Shown: one piece after another, positions 57,487 through 64,000 of the stretch
How the letters are laid out: every line of letters starts with the position of its first letter
How positions within the stretch are numbered: position 1 is the stretch's first letter
Origin: Phyllostachys edulis
Lineage: Eukaryota; Streptophyta; Magnoliopsida; Poales; Poaceae
Assembly (NCBI GenBank): GCA_036346405.1
Contig: CM070558.1
Location: forward strand, 1 to 64,000
DNA length: 64,000 nt
Reading direction: 5' to 3'
The notes under the pieces: model-generated
What the model saw: the letters and a program-made list of their open reading frames with translations, nothing else
The model's database searches: none
What the model was told of the DNA's origin: nothing
Made by a program: the position numbers and the translations under genes

Positions 57487-60400
57487 TGTGACACCTTGAT
57501 TTTCAGAGCCTTTTTGAAAATTTTCAAAATAAAAAGAACCATTTGGTTTTGATGAGGATTCAAAGCTTAACCTGAGAATTTCAGAATTTGAAGTGTTTAA
57601 AATGACTAAACTAAACTCCAACTAATCCAAAGCTTGGTTCTTTTGGCGTTGCTCTAGCTCTCTGGAGCTGTCTTCTCTTTTCATGATAAGATCTCCTTTC
57701 CTCCATCCTATTTGGTCATTCTTTTATGTCCAAACCTTCCCTCTTGTTTGACCTTTGGTGTTGCTTTCCCTTCCTTGTCTATTTGGGTCTCCCATTTCCT
57801 TTGGAGATCCCTCTTTGTAGAAACCTCCCCTTTCGTTAAGATCACCCTTCTGGTCTAGCCCATCCTTTGGGTCAGGACCCTCCTTAATCTCAATTGCAGT
57901 AAACCTCCCCTAAGGTTTAGATTTTCCTTGTAGCTAGACCTCCCTACAGGCCTAGTTTGTCCTTGCCACTAGACCTCCTTTGAGGACTAGATTATCCTTG
58001 TGGTTTAATCCTTCCCTCTTATTTGGACACTCCTTAGGTCCAGACTTCCCTTGTGGTTAGATCCTCGGTGTGTCCAGACCTTCTCATTGGTTTGGATCCC
58101 TTTGTGTCTCTTTGTTGGCTTGAATCTCTTTATGGTTCAACCCTCTTTCCCTCTTTGCTCATTTGTACCTCTTCGAACTTCATTGAACCTTCCTCTAGTT
58201 CATCTGGACCTTCTTGTGTCCATTTGAACTTCTCCCTGCTTTGATCTCCGTAAAAGTTTCCTCTCTGGAAATACCTTACCGCACCAATTCGGTGTTACCG
58301 CCCTGCGGTACTACCACCATTCAACCCACGGCCATACCGCTCCACGGGAAGTCTAGCTCTCCTTTTTTCATATGTTCTGGAATTTTCCTACCGCGGTGTT
58401 GCTTACGGTGCTACCGGATCGCGGTAGTACCGCTTCCAAGCCAAGGTATTACCATTCCGTGGAGACCCTCAAAACCGTGGTTGAACCTCCTTGAACCTCT
58501 ATCGAAATCTCAGCCGTCGGGATCTTCCCTTTTGTAGATCCTAACCGGCAAGACCTCCCTTGTGAACCCCTTCGTTGGATCTTTCTCTGGGCTTGGACCT
58601 CCTTTCCCCTTTTGTGTGGTCTAATCCAGTGCTTTGCACAGTATTATTTGTGGACCATTCGATCCATTTTGGATGGCTCGATCTAGGTGTAACATTCGCC
58701 CGGTCCGAACGTTCCCTAGAGTGTGGATCGTCTGAGCCGTATCGGATGGCTTGGCCAAGTTAGCTTGTTCGCTTGGTCCGAACGGCCCAGCCGTTCTCGG
58801 CCGTTCGATTGAAATCTAACCGCTCCTGTTCCTCCCGCCTCTTAACTCGCTAACACTCACCTCTCTTGATTGGATCTTGACCGCTAAAGACCTCCCCTTA
58901 GAGATCCTAGCCGTCAAGACCTCCTTGATCAGCTCTTGACCGTTAAGACCTCTTCCTGGGATCTTGGCGGTCAGGACCACCTCCGGTCGTACCGCTTCGT
59001 AAGCTTGGTATTACCGCTACCAGCAACTTCACTTCAATTCTTGAACCTCCTTGAAACGCAACCGGACCCTCTCGCATCCTTCAAGACCTCTACTTTCCTT
59101 ATCAGGACCTCCCTGTGTCCTCTAGGACCTCCACTTTCCTTATTTGGACCTTCTCGCATCCTTCAAGACCTCCCCATGTTCTTTCAGACCTCCCTCGCGT
59201 TCGTTCAAGCCTCCCGCGTGGTCCAGACCTCACCCTTGTTAGATCTAACGATTCAGATCTCTCCTTGGTTAGATCTAAGGGTCCAGACCTCCTCCTTTGT
59301 AGATCTGACCATTAGGACCCTCCCCTTTTGAGATCCTAGCCATCAGACCTCCCCTTACTGTTGATCTTGACCGTTGGACCTCCCTCCCGGAGATCCAACC
59401 GTCAGGACCTCCCCTCCATCCTTTTTGCAAGGACCTCCCTTGCGGGTTGAGGCCACTTGGTGGCCAAGACCTTCAGTCCTGCGCGCTTGGACCTCCCCTT
59501 CGGGTTTAACTGGCCCCATTTGTCATCCGCACCCTCTTTTCTTTATCCTTGACCATGTCCATTGCCCATGGGAGTCTCCCACATTTAATGCCGGTTGTGT
59601 CTTATTAAATACTACCGTCCTTTTTGCAGCAACCGTGCTATCTTTGTGTCATTTCTTGTACTAGCTTCCACCTTTTTCTCACCTGCTCTTGACCTCGTGT
59701 GCCCTTGGACCTCTAAGCAACTCTGGCAATATAAGCGTGAGCAGCCCTTCCTCCTTCACCTGTTTCCTCATTCTCCACGCCTCTGGTTCACCCGACCAGC
59801 TCTTGGACCTCTTTCCAAGTTATCTGGACCTCTTCCTCAATCCATCAGACCTCCTTTGGCTAGCACCTTGGGCCTGTTCCAAATCGCCAAACCCTTCTGT
59901 TGTTTTTATTTAATGTTTATTTGGAGTTTAGTTGAATTCCCTTTTGGTCTTTATTTGATCTTGAGTTTCTTTAAACGTGTAGACCTCGACGTCCTTGGAG
60001 AGTCCGAGCTCTATGAGGCAGTGGAACTGTGAAGCCATTCAAGCAGAAGGCAAGTTACGCCCTTGACCATAGTGCACCCGTTACTTCAAATTACTATATT
60101 CTGTTTCAAAGGTATATGCATGCCTACTTTACTAAGTTATTTCAATACCTATTTTTTAGATGTTAGCTATGCCTAATGTCTGTTGTACATCCACTGTCGA
60201 CCCTGATCCCGTCCATTGTCACCCTAGACAAAAATCTGGTTTTCGCAATAGTGAGAACCAGACGCATTTAAAAAAAATGTGTGCTTAGTCTTGCTAGACC
60301 AAAACTTTGATTTGGGAAAATTTTACCAACATGACCAACTGCTGGTTAAAGGTTTTAAGCCATGGCATTGGGTTGTCATAGAAACTTCTAAATGCTTTTG

Positions 60401-61997
60401 AAAAGCAAATGAAAGGAAAATGGATTTGGACTTGGGCGAATTGGCTGGCTTGGTGGGTGCAATGTTCATGCACGGACTCAATCCTGGGTAAGGTTGAGGT
60501 CCAGGGTTTTGTGGTGGTCACCCAAGCCATTTGAGGACCGGCTTTTGAGCGTCCCTTTGCTAGGCCTATAATGGGCTATGCCTCAACGTACAACCACATG
60601 TCTCCAGAATGGAGTGTGGGACCTGGCCAACTAATTTGCAAAGTTCCACCGCAGTTGTTCCACTTTGATGTGTGGGAGGTCTTCTATGGCCAATGGTCTT
60701 TTATAACCTATGTTCCCACTGGCGCAAGAGGGGGCACGAATCTGGTGGACTTGCAACCCATCCAGGAGCGAAACCTTAGCGAGGAGGGCTGTGGTGGAAA
60801 CATTTGCATTGTAAAGGCCTTATCATGAACTCTAGACCTCTTACCTTCAGCAGTGAGAGGTGGCATTGACGATTGCCAAACAAACTAGAGAGATCATGTC
60901 ATGTGGGTAAAGTGTACAATCTCTGCACAGTGAAAACTATTCAAATAGTCGTGTCCACGGTCATGGACATGCTGGCAAAGACCACTCAAAGTTAGACTTG
61001 GATTTTGGGTTCAAAAGGTTTAATGAAAAGGTTTTGGGATTTCTATCCCATGGGTTGTGGGCAGGGAGCCTTATGACAGGAGGGTATCCTTCACCATCTT
61101 GATGATGAGTATATCCAACTGAAAATTGAGCTTTAGAAAATGAATTTTATTTATAGTATACCTGCCTTGGAAACTTAGTACTTGTAATTGCAAGAAACTT
61201 GGCTTTATGCAAACCAACCATAATATGCCTTCCTTTGAAATATCCATGTATGCATGTCATCTTGTTACTCCATGGGTGTGACTTGCAAGCACGGTAGTTG
61301 TGCTCACTCTTGCTTGAAATGGTCTTTTGAGCAGGGAAGCATCTTGTGAAGATCTTGCTGTGGACCAAGAGGTCCTGGACCGACTAGGATGCGCCCTCCA
61401 GCCGATTGCCTGTGGTGTATCGGATGGTCTGTTGTTATTTTCCACTGTGTTCTGGTTTGTTGGCTTGTAAGCCTCTCCTTTGTAAATAACTTTGTTGGTA
61501 TTAATAAAGATCCCGTTGAAGTGTTTGTTACCACTTGTGTATTCTGTGATGAGCTAGCTGTTGATCCTTGGGACTAGCTCAGTTCACATGGGGAAGCATG
61601 GGGTGATCCCTGACCACCATGACCACCCTCGGGTTTGGACGTAGGAGGTCTTTGGGGTGATCCCAGCCCTCCACAACCTCCCTCGGGACAGGTCGTGGGA
61701 GGACTTGGGCCACCCCAGGTCTCGCAACCTCCCCAGGATTGGTCCTTTGTCCTCTCCTGAGTTGGCTCGTGGCTGTGGGGATCTTCCTGTGCCTCTCACT
61801 TCCCTTAGGACTCCCTCGGGTCTGATCTCCTGACCTCCAGGCGGTCCTACCGGACCTCCTGGGCAATCCTGGAGATCCCCTAGGGCGGTCCTACCGGGTC
61901 CACTAGAGCGGTACTACTGAACCTCCTGGGAGGTCCTGATGGACTTTCCGAGAGGTCCAGGAGGACTACTCGGGTGGCCCCGGGTTGGGGTGTTACA
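57487..61997 (+). mobile_element. Complete 4.5-kb 5' LTR (family A)
   Basis: It begins TGTGACACC, ends GGGGTGTTACA and is followed three bases later by a perfect primer-binding site, so it is the 5' LTR of an element that continues out of the window. It is collinear with 5787-10073. The region 60905-60975 is strongly conserved with 8917-8985 (GGTAAAG...GTACA...CTATT-AATAG-C...GGTCATGGAC). GACCTCC words fill 57800-59500. No conserved coding sequence despite several open frames. Confidence 0.85.
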
Positions 61998-62000
61998 AAG

Positions 62001-62012
62001 TGGTATCAGAGC
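62001..62012 (+). other. Primer-binding site (initiator tRNA-Met)
   Basis: TGGTATCAGAGC lies three bases after the LTR end at 61997 and proves that 57487-61997 is a 5' LTR. Confidence 0.95.
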
Positions 62013-64000
62013 TTCTCGGCTGTAAGTCGTAACCTAGTAGAATGGTCGTTAGTGAAGATTTCAAAACATATTTTACAACAAGAAAGATAATCTGTTCTTT
62101 TCTCATCTGGGTCATCTTTCTATTCTTATCCCCTTTCTCTGTATCTCTCTTTACCCTATTTTTCACTTATCTTTTTGCTTGCCTCAACGTTTTACAAAGC
62201 TAAATGGATCCTCTTTCCTTTGGAAGATTCTATAGGACTGAACCCTTTGAGTTCTTATCACTGGAAGCCTCGGGAAGGCTGGTGTTGATAATTCAAGATC
62301 CTAGCGTGCTAGTCTCCTAGGAGCTATGCTTGTTTAAATTACCGGTGCCTTTGGAAAACTAGCCAGGTAGATTTAGAGAAGCCTTGGTGAATCCATTTTT
62401 GTGAATCAAGGATTTCAGAAATTCGACTATAAGAAGTTTTGTTGGATTCTAGGAATTGATGGTGGACATGTTCTCCTTTTAAATATTCCAAGGAAGAATA
62501 GATTAGTGGAATTGCATAAATGGTGCTACTAGAAGATGTCCATGGAAGAAAGTGCTGAAAGTTATAAAGGTGTATAGGAATGAAAAATGAGGATTTAAAT
62601 ACCACGAGATATTGGAGGTATATTTGAGGGTTACCCTCTGATGGTGGGTTGTATAAATTGTGCTTATAAGAGTGATCTGTGAATAAAAGATTCTAGGGGT
62701 TATGAAAGAGATATGAACCTGAAATGTTGACGTGACTAATGGAATGAATTGAATATATTCTAGAATTAGTTATCGATTGTAATGTTAATTGGAAGCTTAC
62801 AATAAATCAGTGGATTGCGTTGAATCTAATGGAGTTTGATCAAATAGAAGGACTAGATTTTAAGGGAATCTTGGTTAGGTTTTGATAAATATCTTGATCA
62901 AATCATGAATTTAAGTGGTCTAAGATATAGGATTGAGAAGTATTGATTCGATCATTTAGAGTGAATTGCATTGCCCCTAAATCCAAGATAGCTTGTTCTG
63001 CTTATTGGAAGTTGTATCCAGTATGTGGATTATGTTGGATCTAATTAGATATGATTGAATAGAGGATTGGGATTGGAAAGGAATCTAGATTGGAATATAG
63101 AGATAAGTCTTGAATCAGATTTTGGAATTTATGTAATTGCTAGATATTGGGAGATATGTATGAGGGATACCTTGCTGGTTTTAGAATGGATCAAAACCTC
63201 TGCTGGATAAATGGTGATGAAATGGTCTGGAGAATCAAATTCGAACTGATGGATTGCTAGAAGTCTTTTTGGAAATTCTATGATGAAGGCTTATGAATTC
63301 ATGGATTGTGTCATCTCCCCAGTTAATGGTGATCCTGATTGGAGCAATATAATCCTCAAATTGGGTGATCTTTAGATATGTAGATTTGTGGATCAAATTT
63401 GAACTATGCATTATGATAAGTTTTTTGGAAGAACTTTCGCCTCGAGGTGGATTCAAAAATTTTATAGAAACCTTGGAGTTATGGGATTGAAAGAGAACCC
63501 CATGGATTTTGTTGAATCACAATATCTTGAGAGATTGATTGGATGGCTAAAATTTCAATTGGATAACTTTAAAATATGTGAACTGGGGGCATGCTATGAA
63601 GTCTTTTGGGTGATGTTATGAAGATTTGTGGGTTTTGTACTCTTTCTAGTTGATTGTGATGTTGATTAAATGATTGAATTCTTCCAAATGGGTGATTCCA
63701 AGATGAGCAGATTGTGGGATCTTTCAATCATGAGCTTAGGATCTAGTAAGGGCAAGAAGGCAGACTCTTGGCTCCTGGCCAGTACCCAACCATTGGTTAT
63801 GACAAGTAGCTCCTGAAGAGAACCAGGAGGAAGACAACAAGCATCATCGTCTCTACCCTTCAAGAAAAACCTGCAAGGCTTATTGAAGCATGAGGATCAA
63901 AGGCCATTTTGTCAGCCCAACCCCATAGCTTTACCTACTAGACCCCTTTAGTGAGTTGTGCCACTTTGCTAGATTACTGTGCTAATCGTTAGAGCGTTGA
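62013..64000 (+). mobile_element. Leader/internal region of the family-A element, non-coding as far as seen
   Basis: Two kilobases of A/T-rich sequence dense in stops on both strands. No gag, protease or other domain is recognisable before the window ends. It is either a long untranslated leader or decayed gag. Confidence 0.5.

Overview
The window is nuclear DNA from a flowering plant, almost certainly a grass. The evidence is a GT-AG multi-exon gene closely resembling cereal plastid cysteine synthases, a PDX1 gene of plant type, and dense nested LTR retrotransposons, Mutator-like and hAT-like elements with grass-style termini. No bacterial or organellar gene organisation is visible.

Only two conventional host loci can be supported. 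The first is a complete 10-exon plastid-targeted O-acetylserine (thiol)lyase on the + strand (12636-16242, 404 codons). The second is a PDX1 gene (pyridoxal 5'-phosphate synthase catalytic subunit) on the - strand. Its coding sequence is split into 32716-32246 and 20542-20058 by an 11.7-kb Ty3/gypsy chromovirus-like element (20543-32245) with a 5-bp target duplication. Without that element the two genes would be convergent neighbours about 4 kb apart. One makes PLP and the other uses it as cofactor. Both PDX1 halves keep a clean frame. The borders happen to form GT...AG, so splicing out the whole element would restore the frame with one extra codon; otherwise the gene is truncated after 157 codons.

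Layout. 1-12.2 kb: LTR fragments of one very-long-LTR family (1-282 and 283-792, inverted to each other), a solo LTR with TSD ACAAG (1948-4343), a probable giant solo LTR (5787-10073, TSD GGCAG) with an internal tandem array, and an older LTR-like remnant. 12.2-19.2 kb: a hairpin-rich patch, the cysteine synthase gene, and a duplicated 0.7-kb 3' flank whose two copies are separated by a MULE-like element with a perfect 9-bp TSD. 19.2-33.4 kb: PDX1 and its retrotransposon. 33.4-43.2 kb: a three-level nest, in which a hAT-like element contains a Pack-MULE-like element carrying a PILS auxin-carrier gene fragment, with a decayed Ty1/copia element inserted in the MULE's own target duplication. 43.3-43.75 kb: a MITE-like element. 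44.6-49.7 kb: a decayed retroelement-type gene of the 'putative gypsy type transposon' class with several intron-like gaps, accompanied by arrays of about 28-bp palindromic units in its leader and introns. 49.7-57.5 kb: two related LTRs head to head. 57.5-64 kb: a complete 4.5-kb 5' LTR, a primer-binding site and the start of an element leaving the window.

The retroelements are full of local mismatches and frameshifts, while the two host genes are clean. This pattern is either biological or a sequence-accuracy effect confined to repeats (see findings). All boundaries were found by eye; family names rest on motif recognition, not on searches.
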